A stretch of DNA of 64,000 bases from Variovorax fucosicus (lineage in GTDB: Bacteria > Pseudomonadota > Gammaproteobacteria > Burkholderiales > Burkholderiaceae_C): NCBI RefSeq assembly GCF_030316825.1, contig NZ_JASZYU010000005.1, positions 120,001 to 184,000 on the forward strand, in the 5' to 3' direction. The first letter of the stretch is position 1; each line of letters starts with the position of its first letter. Positions 10,583 to 18,755 of the stretch are shown here, piece after piece. Both the position numbers and the translations under genes were made by a program. The notes beneath the pieces are model-generated. The model was given only the letters and a program-made list of their open reading frames with translations. It had not been told where the DNA came from and did not search any database.

Positions 10583-11940
10583 GTCGCTGCCACCGGCCAA
10601 TCGCGCAGCTTGCCCGGATTGAGCAGCCCGTGCGGGTCGAAGCGCTGCTTCATCGCAACGATCTCGGGCGGCAGCGCGCCGCCGGCCTTGCCGTCTTCGA
10701 CGATGAAGGTGTGCGGGTTGTTGATGCGCACACCGTGCTCGCGGTGAATGCGGATGATCTCGTCGAGCCGCTCCTCGCTGGTGAAGCGCACCAGCTGCAG
10801 CGCGCTGCAGGTGAGGAGGCCCTCGAGGTTGCGCAGGAACTCGACATGCATCAGCACCTCGCCGCCCAGCAGCCGTTCCATTTCGGTGATCTGCTGCACG
10901 TGCTGCCCTGGCACGAAGCTGCTCTGCAGGTAGGTCAGTGTCTTGTCGACCTTCAGCGCATGCAGCGTGGTGTGGTTCCAGGTGAATTCCATCAGCGTGC
11001 GGTTGCTCTTGTGCACCTCGGCCGACGTCTTGCGGTAGCTCACCGAGCCGCCGTGCAGGGCGGCCAGTTCCAGCATCGGTTCTTCGCAGGATTCGGCGAC
11101 CAGCGACAGCACCGCATGACAGCCCGCCGGCAGGTGGTTGGCGAGTTGCGCCAGATGATCGGGCACCGGACTCGCGAAGAACGCGACCTCGCGCTTCACG
11201 ATGCCGGGCGCGTGGGCCAGCGCGTCGCCGAATGCGAGCGCCTGGTCGAAATCGCCGAAGGTCACCAGCGTCTCGAGCCAGGGATGCACCGGGGCGAGAC
11301 CGACTTCGAGTTCCAGCACCAGCCCGTTGGTGCCCCAGAGGTGGTGCATGCGCATCGCCTCTGCGCCGCGCAGTTCAACCACCTGCGGCTCGGCCTCGAT
11401 CGTCATCGCGCGAAGGCCGAGCACATTGCCGGGCGCACCGAGCGGCCCGAAGTTGATCGAGCCGACGCCGCCGAAGCCACCGCCGAACAGGCCGCCGAGC
11501 GTGGCGCTGCGGTAGGTCGAGGGCATGCAGCGCAGTTCCTGCCCGGTCGGCTTCGTCTGTTTCTCGAGCTCGCCGAGCCGGATGCCGGCCTGCGCGCGGG
11601 CCACGCCGGGGCGTACCCACTGCAGTGCGTTGTAGCCGGTCATGTCGAGCACCACGCCACCTGCGAGCGGCGTGGTCTGGCCGTAGTTTCCGGTGCCGCT
11701 GCCACGGATCGTGATCGGCACCTTGCGCTTCACGCAGGCGCTCACCAGCGCGCGGATCTCGTCTTCGGTGCGCGGTCGCACCACCGCGTCGGCGCGCTTG
11801 TCCTTGAGCTGGCGGTTCAGCACCGGGCTGAACCAGGCGAAGTCCTGCGACAGGCGCGCGACGCGGCTCTCGTCGGTGATCCAGTCGAGGTCGGGCAGCT
11901 CGAGCAGAAGTTGTTCGATGGCGGAGGTGGGCGCGTTCAT
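10579..11940 (-). CDS. FAD-binding oxidoreductase (GlcD/PCMH type)
   Basis: A 453-residue flavoprotein of the vanillyl-alcohol-oxidase/GlcD class. The FAD-binding PCMH domain (about residues 40-220) shows GSGTGNYGQTTPLAGG and the glycine-rich TLGGLFGGGFGGVG segment; a cap domain follows, and the C-terminus has the typical FDPHGLLNPGKL motif. Such enzymes oxidise hydroxy- or amino-type carbon positions and pass electrons to a quinone, cytochrome or oxygen. The start at 11940 was chosen because 10 bases separate it from the permease stop; an upstream ATG at 11976 would overlap the permease. The substrate is unknown; the operon suggests an N-heterocycle or its breakdown product. Confidence 0.85.
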   Translation of the reverse strand: MNAPTSAIEQLLLELPDLDWITDESRVARLSQDFAWFSPVLNRQLKDKRADAVVRPRTEDEIRALVSACVKRKVPITIRGSGTGNYGQTTPLAGGVVLDMTGYNALQWVRPGVARAQAGIRLGELEKQTKPTGQELRCMPSTYRSATLGGLFGGGFGGVGSINFGPLGAPGNVLGLRAMTIEAEPQVVELRGAEAMRMHHLWGTNGLVLELEVGLAPVHPWLETLVTFGDFDQALAFGDALAHAPGIVKREVAFFASPVPDHLAQLANHLPAGCHAVLSLVAESCEEPMLELAALHGGSVSYRKTSAEVHKSNRTLMEFTWNHTTLHALKVDKTLTYLQSSFVPGQHVQQITEMERLLGGEVLMHVEFLRNLEGLLTCSALQLVRFTSEERLDEIIRIHREHGVRINNPHTFIVEDGKAGGALPPEIVAMKQRFDPHGLLNPGKLRDWPVAAT

Positions 11941-11950
11941 GGTCGTCAAG

Positions 11951-12754
11951 TCAATCGTTGGAAAGTTCGCTCGCATGCCACGAGCCCAGCGCCAGCTTGC
12001 TGAGCCAGGCCATCAGCACGAACAGCGCGACGCCGGTGAGCGAGATGAGCAACAGGGCCGCGAACATGCGCGGGATGTTGAGCTGGAAGCCGGCCTGCAG
12101 GATCTGGTAGGCCAGGCCTGCGCCCGAGCCGCCGGTGCCGGCCACGAACTCGGCCACCACCGCCCCGATCAGCGCCAGCCCGCTCGAGATGCGCAGTCCG
12201 CCGAAGAAATACGGCAGCGCGCTCGGAATGCGCAGCCGCACCAGCTGCTGCCAGCGCGTGGCGCGGTTCAGCTTGAAGTAGCTCTGCAGATCCGGGTCGA
12301 TGCTGCGCAGGCCAAGCGTGGTGTTGCTGATGATCGGGAACAGCGCCACCAGCGCCGCGCACACCGTCATCGCCGCGGTCGGGTTCTTGACCCAGATGAT
12401 GATCAGCGGCGCCACCGCGACGATGGGCGTCACCTGCAGCAGCACGGCATACGGGAACAGTGCCGTCTCGATGCGCTTGCTTTGCACGAACAGGAAGGAG
12501 ATCAGCACGCCCGCCACCGTTGCAAGCGCAAACGACAGCACAGTGATCTTGAGCGTGACCAGCAGCGCATTGCCCAGCGGCACCCAGTCGGTCACCAGCG
12601 TCTGCATCATCAGATAGGGCGACGGCACGAGGTAGGGCGGCAGTTCCATCGCCACCACCATCCATTGCCACAGCGCCACCAGCACCACGCCGATCAGCAC
12701 CGGATACAGCACGCGTTGCACGCGCGGCTGGTTCAGCAAGGGGCCGGCCTTCAT
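11951..12754 (-). CDS. ABC transporter permease (SsuC/TauC/NitT type)
   Basis: A 267-residue inner-membrane permease with about six hydrophobic spans. The binding-protein-dependent transport signature (the EAA-loop region near LQSYFKLNRATRWQQLVRL and the following IPSALPYFFGGL segment) is at about residues 165-195. Its ATG overlaps the TGA of the ATPase gene by four bases. Together with the neighbouring ATPase and binding protein it makes a complete importer of the nitrate/sulfonate/taurine/hydroxymethylpyrimidine class. Confidence 0.9.
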   Translation of the reverse strand: MKAGPLLNQPRVQRVLYPVLIGVVLVALWQWMVVAMELPPYLVPSPYLMMQTLVTDWVPLGNALLVTLKITVLSFALATVAGVLISFLFVQSKRIETALFPYAVLLQVTPIVAVAPLIIIWVKNPTAAMTVCAALVALFPIISNTTLGLRSIDPDLQSYFKLNRATRWQQLVRLRIPSALPYFFGGLRISSGLALIGAVVAEFVAGTGGSGAGLAYQILQAGFQLNIPRMFAALLLISLTGVALFVLMAWLSKLALGSWHASELSND

Positions 12755-13581
12755 CGCGCGTACGCTCCGTCGGCACTGCTGGCGCGCAGCAGGCTGTCCT
12801 GCAGCCGCTTTGCATGGCGGGCGAACTCCGGCGACACCATGAAGTCGGGGCTGCGCGGGTAGGGCTCGTCGATCACGAACTGCTCGACCACGCGGCCCGG
12901 CCGCGCCGCCATCATGATCACGCGGTTCGACAGGAACACCGCCTCGTGGATCGAGTGGGTCACGAAGATCACGGTGAGCTTTTTCTTTTGCCACAGGTCG
13001 AGCAGGTCGGCGTCGAGCCGGTGCCGCGTGATCTCGTCGAGCGCGCCGAAGGGCTCGTCCATCAGCAGCAGGTCGGGTTGCGTCACGAGGCCGCGCGCGA
13101 TCGACACGCGCATCTGCATGCCGCCCGAGAGCGCGCGCGGCAGCGCATCGGCGAACTTCTCGAGCCCCACCAGCGCGAGCGATTCCGTCACCCGCGCATC
13201 GGCCTCCTTGCGCGGCACGCCTGCGAGGTCGAGCGGCAGCCGCACATTGGCCTGCACGCTGGCCCACGGCATCAACGTGGGAGACTGGAACACGAAGGAC
13301 AGCTTGTGCGGGCAACTGTGAATCTGCGCCACGGGCCTGCGCCACACCAGCAGGCGGCCGTCGCTCGGCTCGAGCATGCCCGCCACCATCTTCAGCAGCG
13401 TGCTCTTGCCGCAGCCCGAGGGGCCGAGCAGCGTGACGAACTCGCCTTCTGCGATCGACAGATCCACCGGCAGCAGCGCCTGTGTGCCGTTGGGATAGGT
13501 CTTCTCGGCCGAGAGCACTTCCACCGCGGGCACGGCAGGCGCCGCTGGCGGTGCAAGGGTGTGGGGTTCGATGCGGTTCAT
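12751..13581 (-). CDS. ABC transporter ATP-binding protein
   Basis: A 276-residue ATPase. Walker A is LLGPSGCGKST (about residues 53-63), the signature is RALSGGMQMRVSIARGL, Walker B is DLLLMDEPFGALD, and the switch histidine lies in VIFVTHSIHEAVFLS. The size and the C-terminal tail fit the SsuB/TauB subgroup. It lies between the binding protein and the permease in the operon and overlaps the permease gene. Confidence 0.93.
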   Translation of the reverse strand: MNRIEPHTLAPPAAPAVPAVEVLSAEKTYPNGTQALLPVDLSIAEGEFVTLLGPSGCGKSTLLKMVAGMLEPSDGRLLVWRRPVAQIHSCPHKLSFVFQSPTLMPWASVQANVRLPLDLAGVPRKEADARVTESLALVGLEKFADALPRALSGGMQMRVSIARGLVTQPDLLLMDEPFGALDEITRHRLDADLLDLWQKKKLTVIFVTHSIHEAVFLSNRVIMMAARPGRVVEQFVIDEPYPRSPDFMVSPEFARHAKRLQDSLLRASSADGAYAR

Positions 13582-13594
13582 GGAGAAGAAAAGC

Positions 13595-14599
13595 TCAAGG
13601 CAGAACCTTGGCGTCCTTCACGAAGTCGGTGGTGTAGGTCTTGGCCAGGGCCACCTTGGCCGGGTCGAGCAGCTTGGCGCCCACGAGGAAGTCGTAGCTC
13701 GCCTTGGCGCGCGCGTCGGTCATCACGCCGATGCCCATCGTGGCCGCATCGCCCCCGGTGACCATGCCCATCTCCTTGAGCTTGGACACACTGTAGGCGA
13801 GCTGGTCGTCGGTCATGTTGGGGTTGTCCTTCTTGATCAGCGCATTGGCCGGCGCCGGATCCGCCAGGTAGCTCTTCCAGCCTTCGGCCGAGGCCTTGAC
13901 GAACGCGGCCACCGCCTTGCTGCGATCCTTCACGGTCTTCTCCATGCACGACACCGTGGTCGCGTAGGCCGGGAAACCGTGGTCGCTGAACATCAGCACC
14001 GTGCTCTTCACGCCGGCCTTCTGGATGGCATAGGGCTCCGAGGTCAGGTAGCCCTGCTGGGCCGCGTTCTTGTCGGCCACGAAGGGCTGGATGTTGAAGG
14101 TGTAGGGCCGGGTCTGCTCGTCGGTGAAGCCGAACTTGGCTTTGAGCCACGGCCAGTAGCCGCGGTTGGCCTGCGCGCCGATCAGGATGGTCTTGCCCTT
14201 GAGGTCTTCGAACTTCTTGACGTCGTCGTGCGCGATCAGCACCTGCGGGTCTTTCTGGAAGAAGGCTGCCACGTTGACCACCGGCACGCCGCCTTCGCGC
14301 GTCTGCATCATCTGGATGTCGCTCGAACCCATGATGCAGTCGGCCTGGCCGGCCGCCATCATCTGCGTGATGTTGACCTGCGGGCCGCCCATCTTGATGG
14401 TCACGTCGAGGCCGTGCTTCTTGTAGATGCCCTGGGCCACCGCCTGGTAGAAGCCGCCGTGCTCGGCCTGCGCGTACCAGTTGGTCATGTAGGTGAAGGG
14501 TTCTGTCGCCTGCGCATGCGCGGGCATGGCGAGAGCAGAGACGGCCAGCGCGGCGGCGCCGGCGAGCGATGCGGGACGGAAGGCGAGGTGCTTGCGCAT
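13595..14599 (-). CDS. NMT1/THI5-type ABC substrate-binding protein
   Basis: A 334-residue periplasmic protein. A signal peptide with an AHA-Q cleavage site (about residue 29) precedes a family typical of NMT1/SsuA proteins: the strand TYMTNWYAQAEHGGFYQA, then VAQGIYKKHGLDV, and a TILIGAQANRGYWP segment. Related binding proteins take up pyrimidine-like, sulfonate or ureide-type compounds. Placement between the creatininase-family enzyme and the ATPase indicates that it delivers the compound these enzymes degrade. The ligand is not identifiable from sequence alone. Confidence 0.88.
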   Translation of the reverse strand: MRKHLAFRPASLAGAAALAVSALAMPAHAQATEPFTYMTNWYAQAEHGGFYQAVAQGIYKKHGLDVTIKMGGPQVNITQMMAAGQADCIMGSSDIQMMQTREGGVPVVNVAAFFQKDPQVLIAHDDVKKFEDLKGKTILIGAQANRGYWPWLKAKFGFTDEQTRPYTFNIQPFVADKNAAQQGYLTSEPYAIQKAGVKSTVLMFSDHGFPAYATTVSCMEKTVKDRSKAVAAFVKASAEGWKSYLADPAPANALIKKDNPNMTDDQLAYSVSKLKEMGMVTGGDAATMGIGVMTDARAKASYDFLVGAKLLDPAKVALAKTYTTDFVKDAKVLP

Positions 14600-14676
14600 G
14601 GTGTGGACCTTTCGGGCAGGAGGAAGGAAGAAAAGCAAGAAGGAACGGACGGGCGGGTCAATGCAAGGAGCGCGCC

Positions 14677-15555
14677 TCAGAGCGCCGCCACCGCGGCCAG
14701 CGGCGGCGAGGACTGGATGAAGCCGCTCTGGTGCCCGAGGCCCCAGGTCGCTTCCTCGCGCACCACCCAGCGCAGCGCATACAGCTCGGTCAGCGCCTGC
14801 ACCCAGCTGTCGGACAGCGTCTCGAGAATCTCGATGCCCTGTTCGCGCGTGGCGCTGGTGGGGTCGCCGATCACGCCGCTCGGGCCGAAGTCGCGCGCCG
14901 ACCATGCGCAGGCCGGCCGGCCGTCGGGCGACAGCAGCTTGATCGGAAACGGTGGCGGGTAGTTGGCCGCGGCATGCTCCATGTGCACGGTGTCGGGCGC
15001 CAGCGCGAGCATCAGCGCGGTCTCGGAATGGCCGGCATGCATCGACAGGCGCTTTTCCTGATCGCTCACCTGCTTGCTCGATGCATTGGGCAGGCGCGAG
15101 ACGCCATGCGGCACCACCACGAAGTCGCCATGGCGCAGGCGCAGTTCGCGCGCTGCCATCTCCAGCACCTGCGGCTGGCCGCCGTGGCCGTTGGCGAACA
15201 ACAGCTTGCGAAAGCCCGAGCGGTAGACCGATTCGCCGATCTCGATCACGGTGGCCAGCAGGGTCGGGCCGGACAGCGTCATCGTGCCGGGAAAGTGCAG
15301 GTGCTCTTCCGACTTGCCGTAGGTGATGGTCGGCAGCGCGAAGGCGCGCACCTCGGCGGGCAGCTTGTCGAGCGCACGGCCCATCACGCCCGACGAGATG
15401 ACGCTGTCGACCGAACAGGGCAGGTGCGGGCCGTGCTGTTCGATGGCGCCGCAGGGCAGCACGATCACCGTGCTCTCGCGGTCGGGCAGCGCGTTGATTT
15501 CCGTCCAGCTCAGGTAGGGCAGAAAGCGATGGGGCGGTATGTAGCCGTGCAGCAT
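14677..15555 (-). CDS. Creatininase-family amidohydrolase
   Basis: A 292-residue member of the creatininase family of metal-dependent amidases. Metal-binding residues are recognisable: Glu39 and His41 in PCGAIEQHGPH, Asp50, His124 in ANGHGG, and Glu178 in MHAGHSET. Creatininase itself is about 260 residues; other members act on formamides in riboflavin/F420 synthesis or on mycofactocin precursor, so creatinine should not be assumed. It follows the amidohydrolase by 16 bases and precedes the binding protein, so it likely opens a cyclic amide taken up by the transporter. Confidence 0.87.
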   Translation of the reverse strand: MLHGYIPPHRFLPYLSWTEINALPDRESTVIVLPCGAIEQHGPHLPCSVDSVISSGVMGRALDKLPAEVRAFALPTITYGKSEEHLHFPGTMTLSGPTLLATVIEIGESVYRSGFRKLLFANGHGGQPQVLEMAARELRLRHGDFVVVPHGVSRLPNASSKQVSDQEKRLSMHAGHSETALMLALAPDTVHMEHAAANYPPPFPIKLLSPDGRPACAWSARDFGPSGVIGDPTSATREQGIEILETLSDSWVQALTELYALRWVVREEATWGLGHQSGFIQSSPPLAAVAAL

Positions 15556-15571
15556 GGGGTGTTCCTTCAGG

Positions 15572-16828
15572 TCAGTGAAAAGCTGGCTGGCCGCGCACGC
15601 AGACGCCGTCGCGCAGCACCACGCGCGCGGCGGCGCGCGAGGGCCAGCCGTGAATGTCGGCCTCGGTGAAGAGCACCAGGTCGGCGGGCGCGCCGACCAG
15701 CGTGGGCAGGCCCGCAGTGCCGCGCTGCAGCCAGTCGCCGCGGCACAGCGTTTCCGACCAGGTGTCGAACGGGTCGTCGAGCTGCGCCGCGAGCGTCGCG
15801 GTGGCGAGGGCGTCTACAGGGTCGAAGCTGCCGAGCCGGCAGAACGGATCCTGCACGTTGTCGCTCGCGAACAGCAGCGGAATGCCGCGCGCGCGCGCCT
15901 CCTTCACCAGCGTGATGCCGCGCTGGCGCGGCGTGCGGCCGGTAACGGCGTCCTGCAGCAGCAGGTTGGTGGCGGGCAGCGACACCATGGTGATCGGCAC
16001 CTGCGCCACCGCGTCGAGCGTGTCCAGCGCCTGCGCCTCGGGCTGGGCTGCCAGCGCGCAGGTGTGGCCGCAGACCACGCGCCCTTCGAAGCCGATCTCT
16101 TGCAGGATGCGCGCCGTGGTCGCGAGGCCGACCGCCCCGGCGTTCAGTTCTTCATCGACATGCAGGTCGACATCGAGGTCGCAGACCTGCGCGGCGAGCA
16201 GCAGGTTGCGCAGCGCCCGCTCGCTCCAGTTGGTCGAGTGCACGAAGCCGCCGAGCAGCGCATACGGCCCGGTCGACGCGACGAGGCGGGCCAGCCGCAG
16301 GGCCTGGTCGGCGTCCTCGAACAGGGTGAGCTTGATCAGGGCAACCTGTTCCAGCCGCACGCGGCCGGCCCACTCCTGCGCAAGTTCGGCCATCACCGGC
16401 CAGGCCAGCGGCACTGCGTCGGGCTCCCACCAGTCGACATGGGTGCGCAACCAGCGGCTGCCGCTTTCCCAGGCCCACTGCAGGCCACGCCCGGCGCGCT
16501 CGCGCACGTCGTCTGTGCTCCAGCCGGCGCGGTCGTGCAGCATCGCGTCGATCGCGCCTAGCAGGCCGGGCTGCACGTTCCTCATGCGCGGCAGCGTGAA
16601 GGCCTTGTCGAGGTGTGTGTGCGCATCGACGAAGCCCGGCAGCACCAGTGCGCCGCCGAGGTTCCAGCCGCCTGGCACCGGCGTGTCGGCTGGCGCCACA
16701 GATTGAACTCGCCCACCCTGCAGGACGATCCGCGCCAGCATGGGCGCGCCGCCGGAGGTCGGCCAGTCGGACGGCAACAGCCAGCGCGGCAGCCGTGCGT
16801 CGTTCAGCAGGTGCGGGGGCTGCTGCAT
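15572..16828 (-). CDS. Amidohydrolase, cytosine-deaminase-like
   Basis: A 418-residue amidohydrolase-superfamily enzyme. The first metal motif VDAHTHLDK is at residues 68-75; later come DLHVDEELN, CGHTCALAA and ASDNVQDPF, the order seen in CodA-type deaminases (metal histidines, catalytic Glu and distal Asp). Such enzymes deaminate cytosine, creatinine or triazine-like rings. The start at 16828 is preferred over an ATG 42 bases upstream because GGAG precedes it at a good distance. It is the first gene of the minus-strand operon ending at 10121. No gene lies between 16829 and 17184. Confidence 0.85.
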   Translation of the reverse strand: MQQPPHLLNDARLPRWLLPSDWPTSGGAPMLARIVLQGGRVQSVAPADTPVPGGWNLGGALVLPGFVDAHTHLDKAFTLPRMRNVQPGLLGAIDAMLHDRAGWSTDDVRERAGRGLQWAWESGSRWLRTHVDWWEPDAVPLAWPVMAELAQEWAGRVRLEQVALIKLTLFEDADQALRLARLVASTGPYALLGGFVHSTNWSERALRNLLLAAQVCDLDVDLHVDEELNAGAVGLATTARILQEIGFEGRVVCGHTCALAAQPEAQALDTLDAVAQVPITMVSLPATNLLLQDAVTGRTPRQRGITLVKEARARGIPLLFASDNVQDPFCRLGSFDPVDALATATLAAQLDDPFDTWSETLCRGDWLQRGTAGLPTLVGAPADLVLFTEADIHGWPSRAAARVVLRDGVCVRGQPAFH

Positions 16829-16879
16829 CTCAGTTGCTCCGCCGTGCGTTGTGTTGGCGGTGGCCTGCATTCGGGGCGC

Positions 16880-16973
16880 GTGCCGAGGGCATCGGGTACC
16901 TCCCTCCGCGAATGTCCCCCGGCTTCGCCTCCTCCTTTATTTCGCTGCGGGAGGCACCCGATACCCTCGGCAC
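16880..16973 (-). ncRNA. Candidate structured small RNA, copy 1 (minus strand)
   Basis: A 23-base outer inverted repeat (16880-16902 against 16951-16973, 21 of 23 positions pairing) encloses a core. Read on the minus strand the core runs CGCAGCGAAATAAAGGAGGA, then a small hairpin GGC-GAA-GCC, then GGGGGACATTCGCGGA. The core contains a perfect Shine-Dalgarno-like AAGGAGG. The outer stem differs from copy 2 but is still complementary to itself, and the small hairpin also changes on both sides. From memory, a repeated family called Betaproteobacteria toxic small RNA has similar features, but I could not compare it. Confidence 0.55.
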
Positions 16974-17087
16974 GGGACACGCTGCGTTGTATTCGTCGAT
17001 CAACCACCGCTCTGACGGATCAGGCCGATGGTGTGCTCTGCGCAGCGAAATAAAGGAGGAGGCCGCAGGCCGGGGGACATTCGCGGA
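16905..17087. repeat. Inverted pair of about 45-base core repeats
   Basis: 16905-16949 and 17041-17087 are near-identical in opposite orientation, differing mainly in the small central hairpin. This gene-free stretch (16829-17184, about 355 bases) lies between the start of the amidohydrolase operon and the end of the oxidoreductase gene, and apart from these repeats I see nothing else in it. Confidence 0.8.
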
Positions 17088-17105
17088 GCAGAGTACGCCG
17101 TCGGC
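17024..17105 (+). ncRNA. Candidate structured small RNA, copy 2 (plus strand)
   Basis: This has the same core as copy 1 but on the plus strand (17041-17087), with the small hairpin GGCC-GCA-GGCC in place of GGC-GAA-GCC. An outer imperfect stem pairs 17024-17041 with 17088-17105 (15 of 18 positions) and has a sequence unrelated to the outer stem of copy 1. Conserved core with compensated stems is the pattern expected for a folded RNA. The two copies are 50 bases apart and divergent in orientation. No clear promoter was identified. Confidence 0.55.
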
Positions 17106-17184
17106 GTGATCCCGCCCAGAGCCATAGCGCCCCGAACGCCCCAAGCCACACAGCCCGCATCGAATCAAAGCGTTCGCTTTCATC

Positions 17185-17772
17185 CTAGGCAAACCGTGCC
17201 ATGGCCTGACCGACTCGCGTCATGAAGCGCTTGAGCTGGGGCTCGGTCGCCACGTTCATGTGGTAGTGGGCGTGGTAGTCCACGCGCGCCTTGTGCGCGG
17301 TCAACCGCTTCATGTAGCGCGTGACCATCTTGCGCGGCGGGTCGCCCATGTACCAGGCCATCCAGCGCGGCCGCCCGTAGGTGACGACGGCGCTGATGCG
17401 CTGGATGTTGGTGAGCATCGGCTTCACCTTGGCCGGGTCGCTGATGTCGAAGGCCACGCCCGGCATCAGCAACCGGTCGAAGTAGCCCTTGAGCATGGCC
17501 GGCAGGCCGAAGCACCAGGTCGGAAAGCAGAACACGATGCCCTCGGCCCACTGCAGGCGATCGATGTAGCCCTGCACCGGCGTGCGGTTGGCGGGCACGT
17601 CGTGGTAGCCGAGCCGCTCCTCGCGCGACATCACCGGGTTGAAGCCTTCGGCGTACAGGTCGCAGTCGTCCACCTCGTGCCCGCCTGCGCGCAGGTTCTT
17701 CAGCACCTCCTGGTGCAGGGCCGCATGGAAGCTGGTTTCGACCGGGTGGCAGTAGACGACGAGCACGCGCAT
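17185..17772 (-). CDS. NAD(P)H-dependent oxidoreductase, flavodoxin-like fold
   Basis: A 195-residue protein of the KefF/MdaB/NQO1-type flavodoxin-like family. The FMN-binding first strand and loop read MRVLVVYCHPVETSFHAAL, and the WAEGIVFCFPTWCFGLPAMLKGYFDR-like segment (about residues 75-100, quoted in spirit of the family motif) is characteristic. It probably reduces quinones or other electrophiles using NAD(P)H. The ATG at 17772 was chosen; a GTG at 17787 would run into the inverted repeat upstream. A TetR gene lies upstream in the same direction and the operator between them suggests repression by it. Confidence 0.86.
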   Translation of the reverse strand: MRVLVVYCHPVETSFHAALHQEVLKNLRAGGHEVDDCDLYAEGFNPVMSREERLGYHDVPANRTPVQGYIDRLQWAEGIVFCFPTWCFGLPAMLKGYFDRLLMPGVAFDISDPAKVKPMLTNIQRISAVVTYGRPRWMAWYMGDPPRKMVTRYMKRLTAHKARVDYHAHYHMNVATEPQLKRFMTRVGQAMARFA

Positions 17773-17779
17773 GGTGTGT

Positions 17780-17808
17780 TTGACCACTTAATCAGAGCAA
17801 GTGGTCAG
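17780..17808. promoter_or_regulatory. Candidate TetR/RutR-type operator
   Basis: A perfect 9-bp inverted repeat (TGACCACTT at 17781-17789, AAGTGGTCA at 17799-17807) with a 9-bp spacer lies just before the oxidoreductase start. The half-sites TTGACCA and TGGTCA match those reported for RutR (TTGACCA-NN-TGGTCAA), but the distance between them is larger. The neighbouring TetR protein has a RutR-like C-terminus. Confidence 0.6.
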
Positions 17809-17913
17809 GTTTACGCAAAGTGCGTGCCAGCGCCTGTGCACCGGATCGGGGAATTGCTGCGGCGGCGGGGGGGCGCGTGTCAGGGCACGCTCGTGGTGTT
17901 CAGCGCGAAACCG

Positions 17914-18597
17914 TCAGGCCTGCGGAATACCGGCGCCGGCGAGCACGAACGCCACCAACTCGCGCGCGATCGGCTCGCGGTCAAGCGGCGCGTCGGAGGG
18001 CAGGCCCAGCATCACCCGCGTCTGCAGCGCGTAGTCGGCGTAGCTCTGGGTCATGGCCCAGATGTGCATCAGCAGCAGCCGGGCATCGAGCGGGCGCATC
18101 TGGCCGCGCGCGATCCAGCCGTTGATGATGTCGACCTTCTTCTGCGTCCAGGCCCGCGCGTTGGGCCAGTAGCGGTCGAGGTTGCGGCCGCCATCGAGCA
18201 CCTCGCGCGTGAAGATGCGCGAGATCTCGGGGTTGTCGAACGCGTGATCCAGCTTCTTTCGGATGTAGTCGCCGAGCACCAGGCCGGGATCCTTGGCATG
18301 GTCTTCGAACGCGAACACCACCTTCCAGTCGTGCAGCACCTGCATCAGCAACTCTTCGTAGAGCTCTTCCTTGCCAGCGATGTAGTAGTGCAACTGGGGC
18401 TTGGTCAGCCCGGCCCGCGCCGCGATCGCCTGGGTCGAGGTGCCCTTGAGCCCGTGCAGGCTGAACTCCGTCACCGCCGCATCGCGGATCGCTGCGAGGA
18501 TGCGCTCGCGCCCCGGCCGCGCGCGCGAGAGCGGGCCGTCGGGCGCAGGCATCTGCTGCGCGCTGATCGCGGGGGTGGAGGCGGTGTCGACGTTCAT
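17914..18597 (-). CDS. TetR-family regulator with RutR-like C-terminal domain
   Basis: A 227-residue TetR repressor. The helix-turn-helix is at about residues 35-80 (STQAIAARAGLTKPQLHYYI). The C-terminal part contains a WAMTQSYADYALQ segment that closely parallels WASTQHYADFAVQ of E. coli RutR, the pyrimidine-degradation repressor, so the ligand may be pyrimidine- or ureide-like. The ATG at 18597 is preferred; the open frame continues upstream but runs into the region before the divergent asparaginase gene. It could regulate the oxidoreductase downstream, the amidohydrolase operon, or both. Confidence 0.88.
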   Translation of the reverse strand: MNVDTASTPAISAQQMPAPDGPLSRARPGRERILAAIRDAAVTEFSLHGLKGTSTQAIAARAGLTKPQLHYYIAGKEELYEELLMQVLHDWKVVFAFEDHAKDPGLVLGDYIRKKLDHAFDNPEISRIFTREVLDGGRNLDRYWPNARAWTQKKVDIINGWIARGQMRPLDARLLLMHIWAMTQSYADYALQTRVMLGLPSDAPLDREPIARELVAFVLAGAGIPQA

Positions 18598-18755
18598 GGT
18601 GCGGTTCAGAGAGAGCGCAGACGATGGTAATCCCTCCCGATTCCGCGGCGGCATGGCCGCATGTGCGCTTGGCATTGAAGGCAGGCGCATCGCGGCACGG
18701 TTCCTGTATCTTCCCGGGCGCTCGACACATTTAGAACACATTCACAGGAGCTTTT

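Noticed and set aside
14677..16828. A creatinine degradation pathway named as such
   Set aside because: Family membership of the creatininase-like enzyme does not fix the substrate, and no creatinase or sarcosine oxidase follows.
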